From positions 197,946 through 261,945 of the forward strand of contig NZ_UGHR01000006.1 in the NCBI RefSeq assembly GCF_900451195.1: DNA of 64,000 nucleotides, written 5' to 3'. The notes under the pieces were generated by a model, which saw only the letters and a program-made list of their open reading frames with translations, ran no database searches and was not told the origin of the DNA. Below are positions 29,092 through 39,297 of this stretch, one piece after another. This stretch comes from Iodobacter fluviatilis (GTDB lineage Bacteria > Pseudomonadota > Gammaproteobacteria > Burkholderiales > Chitinibacteraceae). The translations under genes and the position numbers were made by a program. The stretch's first letter is position 1. Every line of letters begins with the position of its first letter.

Positions 29092-29525
29092 TGGAACTTA
29101 ATAACCTGAAACCAGCTGCTGGTTCTACTCACGCTAAGCGTCGTGTAGGCCGCGGTATTGGCTCTGGCTTAGGCAAAACGTCTGGTCGTGGTCACAAAGG
29201 TCAGAAATCACGTACTGGTGGTTTTCATAAGGTCGGTTTTGAAGGCGGTCAAATGCCTTTGCAACGCCGTCTGCCAAAACGTGGTTTTGTTTCACTCACA
29301 CGTGGTGATACCGCTGAAGTTCGCTTGTCGGACATCAACGATTTGCCATTGAGCGAAATTACCTTTGAAGCACTGCTTCAAGCTGGGGTGGTATCTCAGC
29401 ATGCTCTGCGCGGTAAAGTTGTACTTTCCGGCATTATCGAGCGTGCAGTTGTACTCAAGGGCTTGGCTGTAACTAAGGGTGCCCGTGCTGCTATTGAAGC
29501 AGCTGGTGGCAGCATCACCGAGTAA
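29091..29525 (+). CDS. rplO: 50S ribosomal protein L15
   Basis: 144 residues. The Gly/Arg/Lys-rich N-terminal arm ([20 protein letters not shown], about 22-41) threads into 23S rRNA. Late assembly protein. Followed by secY after 26 bases. Confidence 0.98.
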   Translation: MELNNLKPAAGSTHAKRRVGRGIGSGLGKTSGRGHKGQKSRTGGFHKVGFEGGQMPLQRRLPKRGFVSLTRGDTAEVRLSDINDLPLSEITFEALLQAGVVSQHALRGKVVLSGIIERAVVLKGLAVTKGARAAIEAAGGSITE

Positions 29526-29551
29526 TTCGGTAAACTGAGGATAAGGCAGTA

Positions 29552-30856
29552 ATGGCAAATCCCGCTCTGGCTAGTTCTGCAAACAAGTTTGCGGATCTTA
29601 AAAGCCGGATTTGGTTCCTGATCGGGGCGCTGATCGTATATCGTATCGGCGCACACATCCCGGTGCCAGGCATCAATCCAGCTGAACTGGCAAAATTGTT
29701 TGAGTCGTCGCAAACCGGTTTATTGAACATGTTCAATATGTTTTCCGGTGGTGCTCTCTCTCGCTTTACCGTGTTCGCTATCGGGATCATGCCTTACATC
29801 TCGGCATCGATTATTTTACAGCTCGCTGCCGAGGTGCTGCCATCTCTGAAGCAGATGAAAAAAGAGGGAGAAGCAGGTCGTCGTAAAATTACGCAATATA
29901 CGCGTTATGCGACGCTGCTTCTTGCTACTGCACAGAGCTTTGGTATTGCAATGATGCTGTTCAAACAGCCTAATCTGGTGGTTGTAGCACAGGCTCAGTT
30001 TGTGTTTACAACGATCGTTACGCTGGTGACTGGCACCATGTTCCTGATGTGGTTGGGTGAGCAGATTACTGAACGAGGTATCGGTAACGGTATTTCTATC
30101 TTGATCTGTTCTGGTATTGCTTCTGGTTTGCCTTCGGCAATCGGTAAGACATTATCACTGGCTAATCAAGGCGCATTACCTATTTTGCTTGTGTTGTTTC
30201 TCTTTGTTGGTGTTGTGCTATTAACTGCGGCGGTTGTGTTCGTAGAACGTGGCCAACGTAAAGTTCCTGTTCATTATGCGAAGCGCCAAGTTGGCAACCG
30301 CATGATGCAGGCACAAAGCACTCACCTTCCACTGAAACTGAATATGGCGGGCGTGATCCCTCCGATTTTTGCTTCGTCAATTATCTTATTCCCCGCAACT
30401 TTACTGTCGTGGACTGGTAATAGTGATAAATTGTCTTGGTTGAAATCGATCGGTGACATGCTGCATCCTGGTCAGCCGCTCTATGTGCTGTTGTATGCGA
30501 CTGCGATCATTTTCTTCTGCTACTTCTACACTGCTTTGGTCTTCAATCCGAAGGAAACGGCAGACAATCTGAAGAAGAGTGGGGCAATGATTCCGGGTTA
30601 CCGCCCGGGAGACCATACTGCGAAATACATCGAAAAATTGATTTTAAAACTCACATTAATCGGTGCTGTCTATATTACGGTAATCTGCTTGATTCCGGAG
30701 TTCCTGATCCTGAAGTGGAATGTTCCATTCTATTTTGGTGGTACTTCTCTGTTGATTCTTGTAGTCGTAACAATGGACTTTATGTCGCAAATGCAGTCTT
30801 ACGTGCTCTCACATCAGTACGAGAGTCTGCTCAAGAAAGCTAACTTCAAGGGCTAG
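29552..30856 (+). CDS. secY: Preprotein translocase subunit SecY
   Basis: 434 residues with ten predicted membrane helices, the channel of SecYEG in the inner membrane. Plug/lateral-gate regions ([20 protein letters not shown], about 70-89) and the cytoplasmic loop with conserved arginine ([14 protein letters not shown], about 240-253) are present. Together with secE (3501) the window codes for two of the three channel parts. Normal position between rplO and infA. Confidence 0.97.
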   Translation: MANPALASSANKFADLKSRIWFLIGALIVYRIGAHIPVPGINPAELAKLFESSQTGLLNMFNMFSGGALSRFTVFAIGIMPYISASIILQLAAEVLPSLKQMKKEGEAGRRKITQYTRYATLLLATAQSFGIAMMLFKQPNLVVVAQAQFVFTTIVTLVTGTMFLMWLGEQITERGIGNGISILICSGIASGLPSAIGKTLSLANQGALPILLVLFLFVGVVLLTAAVVFVERGQRKVPVHYAKRQVGNRMMQAQSTHLPLKLNMAGVIPPIFASSIILFPATLLSWTGNSDKLSWLKSIGDMLHPGQPLYVLLYATAIIFFCYFYTALVFNPKETADNLKKSGAMIPGYRPGDHTAKYIEKLILKLTLIGAVYITVICLIPEFLILKWNVPFYFGGTSLLILVVVTMDFMSQMQSYVLSHQYESLLKKANFKG

Positions 30857-30868
30857 GCGTAACAGGCT

Positions 30869-31087
30869 ATGGCGAAAGACGAAGTCATTCAGATGCAGGG
30901 CGAAGTCCTAGAAACGTTGCCAAATGCAACGTTCAAGGTCAAGCTCGAAAACGGACATGTGGTTCTTGGTCATATTTCTGGTAAGATGCGGATGCATTAC
31001 ATCCGCATCCTGCCCGGAGATAAGGTTACAGTGGAGTTAACTCCCTATGATCTGACTAAGGCTCGCATTGTATTCCGGGCCAAGTAA
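30869..31087 (+). CDS. infA: Translation initiation factor IF-1
   Basis: 72 residues, an OB-fold protein that blocks the A site during initiation ([20 protein letters not shown], then [16 protein letters not shown]). It lies between secY and rpmJ, 12 bases after secY, the arrangement in beta-proteobacteria. Confidence 0.97.
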   Translation: MAKDEVIQMQGEVLETLPNATFKVKLENGHVVLGHISGKMRMHYIRILPGDKVTVELTPYDLTKARIVFRAK

Positions 31088-31122
31088 TAGCCCGGATTTA
31101 ATTTTGATCGAAAGGAAAGACG

Positions 31123-31236
31123 ATGAGAGTTCAAGCGTCGGTCAAGAAAATTTGCCGCAATTGTAAAATCGTACGCCGCAACCGTGTTGTGCGTGTGATT
31201 TGCACCGACCCGCGGCACAAGCAGCGTCAAGGCTGA
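31123..31236 (+). CDS. rpmJ: 50S ribosomal protein L36, zinc-binding form
   Basis: Only 37 residues, read directly from ATG at 31123 after AAAGGAAAG. Cys11, Cys14, Cys27 and His32 form the zinc site of the C+ type (ICRNCKIV...[13 protein letters not shown]). Its stop codon lies in the 5' arm of a hairpin that overlaps the next promoter. Confidence 0.96.
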   Translation: MRVQASVKKICRNCKIVRRNRVVRVICTDPRHKQRQG

Positions 31237-31252
31237 TTGTTGCGACAATCAG
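31233..31252 (+). other. Hairpin at the rpmJ stop
   Basis: CTGATTGT/ACAATCAG, 8 bp, loop TGCG, covering the rpmJ stop codon and the -35 of the next putative promoter. No T run follows, so it is more likely a 3'-end or stability structure than a full terminator. Confidence 0.6.
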
Positions 31253-31268
31253 TTCCTGATGTTAATAT
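31240..31268 (+). promoter_or_regulatory. Putative alpha operon promoter
   Basis: TTGCGA (31240-31245), 17-base spacer, TAATAT (31263-31268), start expected near 31275, 26 bases before rpsM. E. coli has its alpha promoter at the same place. Confidence 0.6.
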
Positions 31269-31300
31269 GCAAAGCTTTTTGAACCTGGGGTAAGAAAAGT

Positions 31301-31663
31301 ATGGCCCGTATTGCTGGGGTTAATATCCCGAATCATCAGCATACTGTGATCGGCCTTCAGGCTATTTTCGGTATTGGTCGCACTCGCGCCTATGCCGTCT
31401 GCGCTGCAACAAGCGTTGAGCCTACAAAAAAGGTTAAAGATCTCAGTGATGCTGAACTAGATCTGCTGCGTGAAGAACTTGGCAAATATGTTGTCGAGGG
31501 TGATTTGCGCCGCGAAGTGACCATGAGCATCAAGCGTCTTATGGACCTTGGTTGCTACCGTGGTTTCCGTCACCGCAGAGGACTTCCATGCCGCGGTCAG
31601 CGTACTCGTACCAATGCGCGTACTCGCAAGGGTCCGCGTAAGTCCATCGCTGGCAAGAAGTAA
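31301..31663 (+). CDS. rpsM: 30S ribosomal protein S13
   Basis: 120 residues; 30S head, contacts L5 and P-site tRNA through its basic tail ([15 protein letters not shown]). Starts [20 protein letters not shown]. First gene of the alpha operon, with a leader of only about 25 bases, too short for the E. coli-type S4 pseudoknot. Confidence 0.98.
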   Translation: MARIAGVNIPNHQHTVIGLQAIFGIGRTRAYAVCAATSVEPTKKVKDLSDAELDLLREELGKYVVEGDLRREVTMSIKRLMDLGCYRGFRHRRGLPCRGQRTRTNARTRKGPRKSIAGKK

Positions 31664-31679
31664 TCCAAGGAATTAAAGA

Positions 31680-32072
31680 ATGGCTAAAGCAAACACAGTA
31701 CGTGTACGGAAGAAAGTCAAAAAGAGTGTGTCAGAAGGTGTTGTGCACGTGCACGCGTCTTTCAATAACACAATCATAACCATCACTGATCGCCAAGGGA
31801 ATGCACTGTCTTGGGCTACCTCGGGCGGTGCTGGTTTTAAAGGCTCTCGGAAAAGTACACCTTTTGCGGCTCAGGTAGCTGCAGAGGCTGCTGGTAAAGT
31901 TGCCCAAGAATACGGTGTAAAGAACCTCGAAGTTCGCATCAAGGGTCCGGGTCCGGGTCGTGAGTCTGCTGTGCGTGCATTAAACGCACTCGGCTTCAAG
32001 ATCACGAGTATTTCGGATGTTACGCCGATTCCGCATAACGGTTGTCGTCCGCCGAAGAAGCGTCGTATCTAA
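31680..32072 (+). CDS. rpsK: 30S ribosomal protein S11
   Basis: 130 residues on the platform near the E site. Contains [20 protein letters not shown] and the end [16 protein letters not shown], which is the family C-terminus. Confidence 0.98.
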   Translation: MAKANTVRVRKKVKKSVSEGVVHVHASFNNTIITITDRQGNALSWATSGGAGFKGSRKSTPFAAQVAAEAAGKVAQEYGVKNLEVRIKGPGPGRESAVRALNALGFKITSISDVTPIPHNGCRPPKKRRI

Positions 32073-32086
32073 TCCCGGAGTAAGTT

Positions 32087-32719
32087 ATGGCTCGTTATAT
32101 TGGACCCAAGTGCAAACTTGCACGTCGTGAGGGTACGGATCTTTTCCTGAAGAGCGCTCGTCGTTCTTTGGATAGTAAGTGCAAACTGGAACAAGCTCCT
32201 GGTCAGCATGGTGTGAGTGGCGGTAAAAAGCCTTCACGTCTGTCAGACTACGGCGTTCATTTGCGCGAAAAACAAAAGATTCGCCGCATTTACGGCGTAT
32301 TGGAACGTCAGTTCCGTCGTTATTTTGAAGAAGCTAGCCGACGTAAAGGTTCAACAGGTGAAAACCTGCTGAAACTTCTTGAATGTCGTCTTGATAACGT
32401 TGTTTATCGTATGGGTTTTGGCTCTACACGTGCTGAAGCTCGTCAACTTGTTTCCCACAAAGCTATTGTGGTAAACGGTAGTGTTGTGAATATTCCTTCC
32501 TACTTGGTTAAGGCTGGCGACGTTGTTTCTGTTCGCGATAAATCGAAAACTCAGGCTCGTATCCAGGAAGCTGTTTCCTTGGCTGAGGGTATCGGTTTTC
32601 CGAGCTGGGTTCAGGTAGATTCTAAGAAGCTTGAAGGTATGTTTAAAAACATGCCTGAGCGTTCCGATCTGTCCAGCGACATCAACGAAGCGCTGGTTGT
32701 GGAATTCTACTCCAAGTAA
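32087..32719 (+). CDS. rpsD: 30S ribosomal protein S4
   Basis: 210 residues, four more than E. coli. Primary 16S binder with an S4 RNA-binding domain ([20 protein letters not shown], about 104-123). In E. coli S4 is the repressor of this operon. The N-terminus [20 protein letters not shown] has no full zinc site. Confidence 0.98.
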   Translation: MARYIGPKCKLARREGTDLFLKSARRSLDSKCKLEQAPGQHGVSGGKKPSRLSDYGVHLREKQKIRRIYGVLERQFRRYFEEASRRKGSTGENLLKLLECRLDNVVYRMGFGSTRAEARQLVSHKAIVVNGSVVNIPSYLVKAGDVVSVRDKSKTQARIQEAVSLAEGIGFPSWVQVDSKKLEGMFKNMPERSDLSSDINEALVVEFYSK

Positions 32720-32753
32720 TATTCTGACCCGGCTAGCCAAGGGATACTGACTT

Positions 32754-33737
32754 ATGCAAATCAACGCGAATGAGTTGCTCAAGCCGCGCATCATTGATGT
32801 GCAGGCTTTAAACGCTGCCCAGGCGAAAGTCGTGATGGAGCCGTTCGAGCGCGGTTACGGCCATACGCTCGGCAATGCTCTACGTCGCATTCTTCTTTCT
32901 TCCATGTCTGGTTTTGCACCGACTGAAGTGAAAATTGAAGGTGTGGTACACGAGTATTCCGCACTGGATGGCGTGCAGGAAGATGTAGTCGATATCTTGC
33001 TGAACCTCAAAGGCGTTGTGCTCAAGCTGCATGGTCGGGACTCGGTCGTTCTCACCCTCTCAAAAGAGGGTGAGGGCGTCGTTAAAGCGTCCGATATTCA
33101 GCTGTCTCACGATGTTGAGGTGATCAATCCAGATCATGTGATTGCCCATCTGTCTGCTGGTGGCAAGCTTAATATGGAAATTACGGTTGAAAAAGGTCGT
33201 GGCTATCAGCCTGCACCTAACCGTTTAGCTAAAGATGAAAGCCGTACTATCGGTAACATCATGCTTGACGCGTCTTTCAGCCCGATTCGCCGTGTTAGCT
33301 ACCACGTAGAAAGCGCCCGTGTAGAGCAACGTACTGATCTTGATCGTTTGATTATTGACATTGAAACAAATGGCGTAATTGAACCTGAAGAAGCAGTGCG
33401 TCAAGCTGCACGTATGCTAATTGACCAGCTCGCCGTGTTCGCTGATCTTGAAGGCACTCCCGTAGAGGAAGAGCAACCACAGGCACCGCAGATCGATCCG
33501 ATTCTGTTGCGTCCGGTTGATGACCTCGAACTGACTGTCCGTTCGGCTAACTGCCTGAAGGCAGAGAACATTTATTATATCGGCGACCTGATCCAGCGTA
33601 CCGAGACTGAGCTTTTGAAGGCACCTAATCTTGGGCGTAAATCGCTTAATGAGATCAAGGAAGTTCTTGCCTCTAAAGGCCTCTCGCTGGGCATGCGCCT
33701 TGAAAACTGGCCGCCTGCTGGCTTAGAAAAGCCGTAA
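32754..33737 (+). CDS. rpoA: RNA polymerase alpha subunit
   Basis: 327 residues. N-terminal dimerisation/assembly domain (about 1-235, with [18 protein letters not shown] near 36-53), flexible linker, and C-terminal domain (about 250-327, [20 protein letters not shown]) that binds UP elements and activators. Such AT-rich UP elements appear upstream of the tRNA and rrn promoters of this window. Confidence 0.98.
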   Translation: MQINANELLKPRIIDVQALNAAQAKVVMEPFERGYGHTLGNALRRILLSSMSGFAPTEVKIEGVVHEYSALDGVQEDVVDILLNLKGVVLKLHGRDSVVLTLSKEGEGVVKASDIQLSHDVEVINPDHVIAHLSAGGKLNMEITVEKGRGYQPAPNRLAKDESRTIGNIMLDASFSPIRRVSYHVESARVEQRTDLDRLIIDIETNGVIEPEEAVRQAARMLIDQLAVFADLEGTPVEEEQPQAPQIDPILLRPVDDLELTVRSANCLKAENIYYIGDLIQRTETELLKAPNLGRKSLNEIKEVLASKGLSLGMRLENWPPAGLEKP

Positions 33738-33761
33738 TAGCGGGCAAAAGGAAATCGACAA

Positions 33762-34151
33762 ATGCGTCACCGTCAATCTAATCGCAAATTAAATCGCACG
33801 ACAAGTCACCGTCTGGCGATGTTGCGCAATCTTGCGAATTCGTTGCTCCGTCACGAAGTCATCAAGACCACTTTACCTAAAGCAAAAGAGCTGCGCCGTG
33901 TTGCAGAGCCTTTGATCACTTTAGGCAAAAAGCCTTCACTTGCGAACCGCCGTCTGGCGTTCAATCGCACACGTGATCGCGATATGGTGGTTAAGTTGTT
34001 CGATGTGCTCGGCCCGCGTTATGCTGCCCGTAATGGTGGCTACCTTCGCATTCTGAAGTGCGGTTTCCGTCAAGGCGACAATGCTCCTATGGCATTCGTT
34101 GAACTTGTAGACCGTCCTGAAGAAGCGGAAGCGGTTGAAGCAGCTGAGTAA
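33762..34151 (+). CDS. rplQ: 50S ribosomal protein L17
   Basis: 129 residues, starts [20 protein letters not shown]; tunnel-exit ring. The Glu-rich end [10 protein letters not shown] is an extension common in beta-proteobacteria. Last gene of the supercluster. Confidence 0.98.
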   Translation: MRHRQSNRKLNRTTSHRLAMLRNLANSLLRHEVIKTTLPKAKELRRVAEPLITLGKKPSLANRRLAFNRTRDRDMVVKLFDVLGPRYAARNGGYLRILKCGFRQGDNAPMAFVELVDRPEEAEAVEAAE

Positions 34152-34182
34152 TCAGTTGTTTTGCAGCAATTCGTTGTAGTGT

Positions 34183-34212
34183 AAAAAAGCCAACCGCAAG
34201 GTTGGCTTTTTT
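34183..34212 (+). terminator. Terminator of the alpha operon, usable from both sides
   Basis: AAGCCAACC/GGTTGGCTT with a GCAA tetraloop, flanked by A and T runs, so it also serves the minus-strand HDOD gene that ends at 34222. Confidence 0.92.
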
Positions 34213-34221
34213 ATTGTCTGG

Positions 34222-35112
34222 CTAAAACTGAGGAATTTGGGTGGCAACAGGAAGTACCGAAAACCACTCCCATTCATGCCCTGCTTTTATACAAACGTTT
34301 CGTACCAATCCATATGCCTGTTCTGGCTCAATAGATAATAAATCAGAAATGTTTTGATAATCATCTGGTAAAGCCGGGTCTTGCCAGTGGTTTGCTAAGT
34401 GGCGTGCTGTAGAAGTGGCTATGGACACGGTTCTGACTCTTGGTTCATCAGTATGCCTTTCGTCCATTAAGTGAGTGAGAAGGCTGGGCAAGTGCCAGTG
34501 TAGTGCTAATTCAGTTTGCAATTCATTAATGGTAAATCCAAGGATTAACTTTTGGGCTTCATGACTTCTGCGGCCTGGATTTTTTAGTAAATAGTGTGTA
34601 ATTTTCTGAGCAAGTTCTGGGGCTGATAACCAGAGTAATATTTCAGCTAAATCATGCAGCAAGGATGCTGTGGTTACTTCTATTGGATCAACATCATGTC
34701 TTTGGCTGCTGAGGCTTTCTGCAATTCTGGCCGCAAGATAAGATCGTGAAATGATTTTTCTTATCCCCAATAATGCTTCAGGTTGTTGTTGCAGTTGAGT
34801 TTCAACTGCCTGTGTTGAACCAAACTCACGGAAGAAACCTCCCATGCCAATCATCAGTAGTACATGCTCTATGGTGTTTACATCTTTCATTTGTACTGCT
34901 CTTCGTTGCCTCTGTTGATAGCGAATGAGTTTTAGAGTGAGTAGTGGATCATGGCGAATAAGTAACGACAGATCTCTGATGCTTATATCATCACTTTTCG
35001 AGTGCAAATGAGACATTTGATCCAAGGTATACTGCATTGCAGGGATTTCTATATTGCTCAGTTTAATGAGCCAGTCATTCAGGCTGAGATGCGTGTTGGT
35101 GGTCATGGTCAT
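34222..35112 (-). CDS. HDOD-domain protein
   Basis: 296 residues; almost the whole protein is one HDOD domain, a catalytically degenerate relative of HD phosphohydrolases (LSNIEIPAMQYTLDQM at the start, then LSLLIRHDPLLTLKLIRY and LLHDLAEILLWLSAPELAQK). HDOD proteins usually act as signalling or scaffold proteins in motility, surface behaviour and second-messenger systems. No GGDEF, EAL or receiver domain is attached, so its input is unknown. Transcribed away from apaH. Confidence 0.85.
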   Translation of the reverse strand: MTMTTNTHLSLNDWLIKLSNIEIPAMQYTLDQMSHLHSKSDDISIRDLSLLIRHDPLLTLKLIRYQQRQRRAVQMKDVNTIEHVLLMIGMGGFFREFGSTQAVETQLQQQPEALLGIRKIISRSYLAARIAESLSSQRHDVDPIEVTTASLLHDLAEILLWLSAPELAQKITHYLLKNPGRRSHEAQKLILGFTINELQTELALHWHLPSLLTHLMDERHTDEPRVRTVSIATSTARHLANHWQDPALPDDYQNISDLLSIEPEQAYGLVRNVCIKAGHEWEWFSVLPVATQIPQF

Positions 35113-35166
35113 TAATCTGCTGCATCAGTGATAATGTTTTCATTTTAGCTGCTAAATGGATGAGTT

Positions 35167-35988
35167 ATGTCGAGATATGCGATTGGTGATATTCAAGGGT
35201 GTTTTACGGAGTTATTAGCTGTAGTTGAAAATCTGGCTTTTAACCCAAAGAACGATCAGATCTATTTGCTGGGTGATTTGGTAAACCGAGGGCCATCTTC
35301 ACTTGCTACTTTACGCTGGGCATCCCAAACTCAGGGCGTGTCTGTTGTATTGGGTAATCACGATCTGCATCTGCTGGCGATGTTTGCAGGCTTAGCACAG
35401 GCAAAGCCTGGTGATACGCTTCAGGAGGTGATTGATGCCCCTGATGCTGAAAACTTGTTACTCTGGTTACGCCAGCAGCCTTTACTTATTGATTTAGGGG
35501 ATGTCGTCCTGGTGCATGCAGGGGTAAGCCCTTGTTGGTCACTGGATACAGCAAAGCTTGCTGCAAAAGAGGTAGAAAGCGCTCTGCAAAGCGATCAGTG
35601 GAAAGACTTTATGGCTGTAATGTATGGTAATCAACCCGCTGTATGGTCTGACGATATGAGTTCAGCCGATCGGATGCGGTATAGCGTGAATTGCCTGACG
35701 CGTATGCGCTTTGTTACAACAGACGGCGCATTGCAATTAAAGTACAAAGGTGAGCGTGAACAAGCGCCTGCAGGGATTAAACCGTGGTTTGAACTGGCGA
35801 ATCGCCAGCCTTTGAATCGCCGGGTTATTTGTGGGCACTGGTCAGCACTAGGGCTGATGCTTAAAGAAGATGTATGGGCTTTAGATACAGGCTGTGTATG
35901 GGGTGGCGCACTTACTGCAATTAGCATAGATAACGGGCAGCTTTATCAAACTGCTGCCCGGTCAGAGTATCAGGCCTTGATGGATTGA
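35167..35988 (+). CDS. apaH: Symmetrical bis(5'-nucleosyl)-tetraphosphatase
   Basis: 273 residues. It cleaves Ap4A to two ADP and, in the family, removes Np4 caps from RNA. Metallophosphatase motifs are intact: YAIGDIQGCFTEL (about 4-16), GDLVNRGPSSL (about 36-46), GNHDLHLLA (about 63-71), and GHWSALGLM near 220. Divergent from the HDOD gene; its 3' end overlaps the end of the convergent acyltransferase gene by 19 bases. Confidence 0.95.
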   Translation: MSRYAIGDIQGCFTELLAVVENLAFNPKNDQIYLLGDLVNRGPSSLATLRWASQTQGVSVVLGNHDLHLLAMFAGLAQAKPGDTLQEVIDAPDAENLLLWLRQQPLLIDLGDVVLVHAGVSPCWSLDTAKLAAKEVESALQSDQWKDFMAVMYGNQPAVWSDDMSSADRMRYSVNCLTRMRFVTTDGALQLKYKGEREQAPAGIKPWFELANRQPLNRRVICGHWSALGLMLKEDVWALDTGCVWGGALTAISIDNGQLYQTAARSEYQALMD

Positions 35989-36851
35989 GTATTTAATGCG
36001 TGATGTGCTGTACATATGCGCGCTTCAATAAACTGCGTCAGAGTGCGTCGGTTTTTATGATCAGTTGGAAATGGTGCTAAAAAGTTTATTTCAGCATGCA
36101 AAGATCGCGTTCCTAAAATACGCCATAAAGACTGAGCTAAGGTCATATCACCAATGTAGGTCGCAGCATCAGAATATTGACCTTCTGCATCTGTGTAGCG
36201 CAGGTAAACAGGTTGTATGGTGGCATTGCCATCAATTGCCGCTTGTAAAAGCGAAGAGCGAAAAGGTAAAAGCTGTCTTCCGCACCCTGTTGTACCTTCA
36301 GGAAAGACTGTTACGCAGTGCCCTTCACTTAGAGCCGTTACAATGGCCTCATTCACCCTTGCAGTGTCTCTTTTTCGCTCTCTTTCAATAAAAAGTGTTC
36401 CTGTTCCTATACAGAGTCTGCCAATGATTGGCCAAGATCTCAGTTCTGATTTTGCAACAAATCTAGAAACAGTAACTGAATCCAGAATAAATATATCAAG
36501 CCATGAAATGTGATTGGCTAACAACATGTGTTGTTCAGGGTATTTTCCAGGCTCAATACCCTGAACACGCAAGCTAACACCCAGTATTTGCGTTAATTGC
36601 TTCGACCACTGTTGTATATAGTCCACTCTTTCCGCAAGCATTAAGCGAGGAAAACGGTAGGTAACGTTAAATAATCCCTTGGCAAAATGCATCATTAAGC
36701 GGCATAAGCGACAAAGACGTAGGCATAACAATGGAGTGCGCATGCAGCTAAAATTCTGTATGAAAATTCGTAATGCTGTGAGTTTAGCTGTTTCTTCACT
36801 GTTCGGCCAACTACCTTGTGTGTGAAGATCACCGCATGAAGTGTCTGGCAT
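35970..36851 (-). CDS. 1-acyl-glycerol-3-phosphate acyltransferase-like protein (OlsA/PlsC family)
   Basis: 293 residues if begun at ATG 36851. Acyltransferase motifs: NHISWLDIF (HX4D, about 115), the GTLFIERER region, FPEGTTG (about 181) and a proline/valine block further on. Membrane-associated. It overlaps the upstream GNAT gene by 23 bases, and this pair is the arrangement of ornithine-lipid synthesis (OlsB then OlsA). The first 36 residues are poorly conserved; ATG at 36743 is an alternative start. No clear ribosome-binding site at either. It could instead serve ordinary phospholipid synthesis. Confidence 0.8.
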   Translation of the reverse strand: MPDTSCGDLHTQGSWPNSEETAKLTALRIFIQNFSCMRTPLLCLRLCRLCRLMMHFAKGLFNVTYRFPRLMLAERVDYIQQWSKQLTQILGVSLRVQGIEPGKYPEQHMLLANHISWLDIFILDSVTVSRFVAKSELRSWPIIGRLCIGTGTLFIERERKRDTARVNEAIVTALSEGHCVTVFPEGTTGCGRQLLPFRSSLLQAAIDGNATIQPVYLRYTDAEGQYSDAATYIGDMTLAQSLWRILGTRSLHAEINFLAPFPTDHKNRRTLTQFIEARICTAHHALNTQSIKA

Positions 36852-37572
36852 AGCGCATATCTAAGTTTTGCATCGGCAAGATAATAAAAAGGTCGGCGGT
36901 ATTAAAGTCCGGGTCCCATGCTGGCTCGCCACAAATCAATGCACCTGCGCGAAGATACCCTTTAATCAGCGGTGGGATTTCAGTTTCAAGCCTTTGGTTG
37001 AGTGTCGCAATAGGTAGTGGGCAGCGCGGGAATACGCGCCATTCGACAGGGGCGAGCTTATCTTTTGCCAGTTTGCGGTAAAGGCTGGCTGCAACATGCC
37101 CTCCATCGCCTATAGAGACACTGGCGCAGCCGATGAGGTAGTTGTAGTTGTTCTTGCTCATATACTCAGCAAGGCCTGCCCAGAGTAGGGTAATTGTGGC
37201 GCCAGAGCGGTAGTCCGGGTGCACGCAGGAGCGACCAATTTCGACCAGTTGTTCGCGCAAATGCCCTAGTCTAGTCAGGTCAAATTCAGTGTCAGAGTAA
37301 TAACTGCCTAATTTACGTGCCTGATGGGGGGGGAGAATACGATATGTGCCGACAACCTCACCGGTTTCATCGTCCTGGACCAGTAGATGGTCACAGTAGG
37401 CATCAAACAGATCTCGGTCGATGCCCGGCTCTCGGCATACAATATGTGCGCCCATTTCTTCAACGAAAACCCGGTATCGTAAAGCTTGTGCAGCGCGGAT
37501 CAGCTCTTCATTGTCCGCAATACATACAGAGAGTTTACGTTTACGGCTTGGGGTAATCTGAGTTTGAAGCAT
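36829..37572 (-). CDS. GNAT-fold N-acyltransferase, OlsB/hemolysin-like
   Basis: 247 residues. RYRVFVEEMGAH near 33-44, VGTYRILPP near 79-87 and EIGRSCVHPDYRSGA near 111-125 are signatures of the L-ornithine N-acyl-ACP acyltransferase (OlsB)/hemolysin-like group, which transfers a 3-hydroxyacyl chain to ornithine to give lyso-ornithine lipid. The overlapping PlsC-type gene would add the second chain. Phosphate-free membrane lipid synthesis is thus inferred, not shown. AGGAGGAAACC precedes the ATG. Confidence 0.8.
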   Translation of the reverse strand: MLQTQITPSRKRKLSVCIADNEELIRAAQALRYRVFVEEMGAHIVCREPGIDRDLFDAYCDHLLVQDDETGEVVGTYRILPPHQARKLGSYYSDTEFDLTRLGHLREQLVEIGRSCVHPDYRSGATITLLWAGLAEYMSKNNYNYLIGCASVSIGDGGHVAASLYRKLAKDKLAPVEWRVFPRCPLPIATLNQRLETEIPPLIKGYLRAGALICGEPAWDPDFNTADLFIILPMQNLDMRYARHFMR

Positions 37573-37663
37573 TGGTTTCCTCCTGTGTATGAGGAAACTT
37601 AAAGCTTGCAGATGACGCTGCTATGACGTTGAGATGAAGCTGAAATGACAGCCTAAAAAACTT

Positions 37664-37855
37664 TTAATCTGGGAGATTATCTGAGTCTTCGGCTTGGTTG
37701 GCAGGCACCGGTATTGCGTACTCTTCATTGGCCCAGCGGCCTAAATCGATTAATTTACAGCGTTCAGAGCAAAATGGGCGGCTGGGATTGTCGGTTGAAT
37801 ATGTATGTTGTTTACCACAACTTGGGCATTTAATTTGAAAGGCTGGTGTGTTCAT
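37664..37855 (-). CDS. yacG: Zinc-binding DNA gyrase inhibitor YacG
   Basis: 63 residues from the ATG at 37855, which overlaps the zapD stop as ATGA. Zinc site CPSCGK...[14 protein letters not shown] (Cys at about 10, 13, 29 and 33). In E. coli YacG binds GyrB and inhibits gyrase. Acidic tail ([11 protein letters not shown]). Last gene of the pilB-yacG group. Confidence 0.93.
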   Translation of the reverse strand: MNTPAFQIKCPSCGKQHTYSTDNPSRPFCSERCKLIDLGRWANEEYAIPVPANQAEDSDNLPD

Positions 37856-38610
37856 AAATTGCAATAGCCAAGACCAAAGTCGACATCTGTATCGACAACC
37901 TTAGCGCGTTCTCCACTGGTTGATGGCACAACAAAACGAATATTAATGGCGTAACGGTTTGCGGAGAGCTCAGGCACTGCGGCTAAATGTTCAGGCAGGC
38001 TGACTCTTAATAGCTGAACTGTTTTTCCACCAGACATTTGCTGGAAATTACCATTTTTTGCTGTGTAATTGTTTTCACGCATGCTGTCTCTGAGCAGGCG
38101 AAGCACAATGTCTAAGCCTTGTTTGATAGGAAGCAGCGGATTAAACCATGCATCAATGTCTGATCTGCGGTATTCAGCGCTTTGTTGTTGCCAGTAATGG
38201 TAGGAAGGAAGGTCAAAAGCACAGGCTCCACCAGGAATCGTCACGCGCTGTTTGATCGCCATCAGCCATTCATTTTCCCTTAGTGCCTGACCAAACTTTC
38301 CTGTCATATTCAGCATTTTGCAATGCGTTTCTTCAATATCTACTAAGACTCGTTCGAGAGCATCTTCTGATATTTGTGGATTATTTCGAAGGGCTGACAG
38401 AGCTTGTCGCTGGCGCTCTAATTCCTGAAGTAAATCTGACTTCATGTCGGCGCGACTGGCTACTTCCATGATTTCAAATATACCAAGCAATGCTGCGTGA
38501 TGGTCCGCAGCAGAGTCGCGTGCCACATACTGAATGGTGCGGTTGTATAAGTTTTCGAGGCGCAAAAGAGTGCGAATGCGCTCGTTAATAGGGAATTCGT
38601 AGCTAATCAC
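37852..38610 (-). CDS. zapD: Cell division protein ZapD
   Basis: About 252 residues from a GTG at 38610 ([19 protein letters not shown]), where family similarity begins; a frame to a TTG at 38670 directly behind coaE is also open but adds 20 unrelated residues. ZapD bundles FtsZ filaments at midcell. The C-terminal domain ([25 protein letters not shown]) is typical. Ends in ATGA overlap with yacG; no strong ribosome-binding site at the GTG. Confidence 0.88.
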   Translation of the reverse strand: MISYEFPINERIRTLLRLENLYNRTIQYVARDSAADHHAALLGIFEIMEVASRADMKSDLLQELERQRQALSALRNNPQISEDALERVLVDIEETHCKMLNMTGKFGQALRENEWLMAIKQRVTIPGGACAFDLPSYHYWQQQSAEYRRSDIDAWFNPLLPIKQGLDIVLRLLRDSMRENNYTAKNGNFQQMSGGKTVQLLRVSLPEHLAAVPELSANRYAINIRFVVPSTSGERAKVVDTDVDFGLGYCNL

Positions 38611-38670
38611 GATGCGTCTAACCGGCGAAGATATTCGATTTTGCAGCAAAAAATGGTTTATGAAAATCAA

Positions 38671-39297
38671 TTACGTAAACCGACATGTTTGATCCTGATA
38701 TCGCTGGTGGAGTGCGCTAACGCTGGATTGTAAATGAGCAAGAGTGCTTTCATTCAAAATAATATCATTTGCGCGTTGTATTCGCGCTTTTCTTGGCAGT
38801 TGATTGGCAATAATCGCTGTAATTTCTGTATTTTTAAGGCCACTGCGTAATTTTACCCGCTCAATTTGATGTTCTTCCGAGCAATCTACCAGAAGGCTGC
38901 TGTCTATGATGCTGCTGTAAGTATTCGTTTCGAATAATAGCGGAACAACCAATAAAACATAAGGTGTATGGATTGCTTGTTTGTCCAGCTGTTGCATCAC
39001 AATAGTCTTGATACGTGGATGGAAGATGTTTTCAAGTTTCACTTTTGCATCAGCGTCGGCAAAAATGAGTTCTCGCATCCGGGCGCGGTTCAGGCCACCC
39101 TCTTTCTCTATAAAATCTGTGCCAAATTCTAAGGCAATTTGTTCTAAGGCTTTTGAAGGGGGGTGGCTCAGCTCGTGCGCTATCTCATCAGTATCAATGA
39201 CCGGCACCCCCAGCTCAGCAAAAAGACGGGCAACGGTCGATTTTCCACTGCCAATCCCTCCGGTTAGCCCGATAATTTTCATCCCGTCTGCACGCAT
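38671..39297 (-). CDS. coaE: Dephospho-CoA kinase
   Basis: 208 residues. Last step of CoA synthesis (phosphorylates dephospho-CoA). P loop [12 protein letters not shown] (about 10-21), then [11 protein letters not shown] and the CoA-domain part VPLLFET. ATG 39297 overlaps the pilD stop as TAATG; ATG at 39282 (MKIIGLTGG) is the other possible start. coaE behind pilD is a conserved order. Confidence 0.94.
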   Translation of the reverse strand: MRADGMKIIGLTGGIGSGKSTVARLFAELGVPVIDTDEIAHELSHPPSKALEQIALEFGTDFIEKEGGLNRARMRELIFADADAKVKLENIFHPRIKTIVMQQLDKQAIHTPYVLLVVPLLFETNTYSSIIDSSLLVDCSEEHQIERVKLRSGLKNTEITAIIANQLPRKARIQRANDIILNESTLAHLQSSVSALHQRYQDQTCRFT

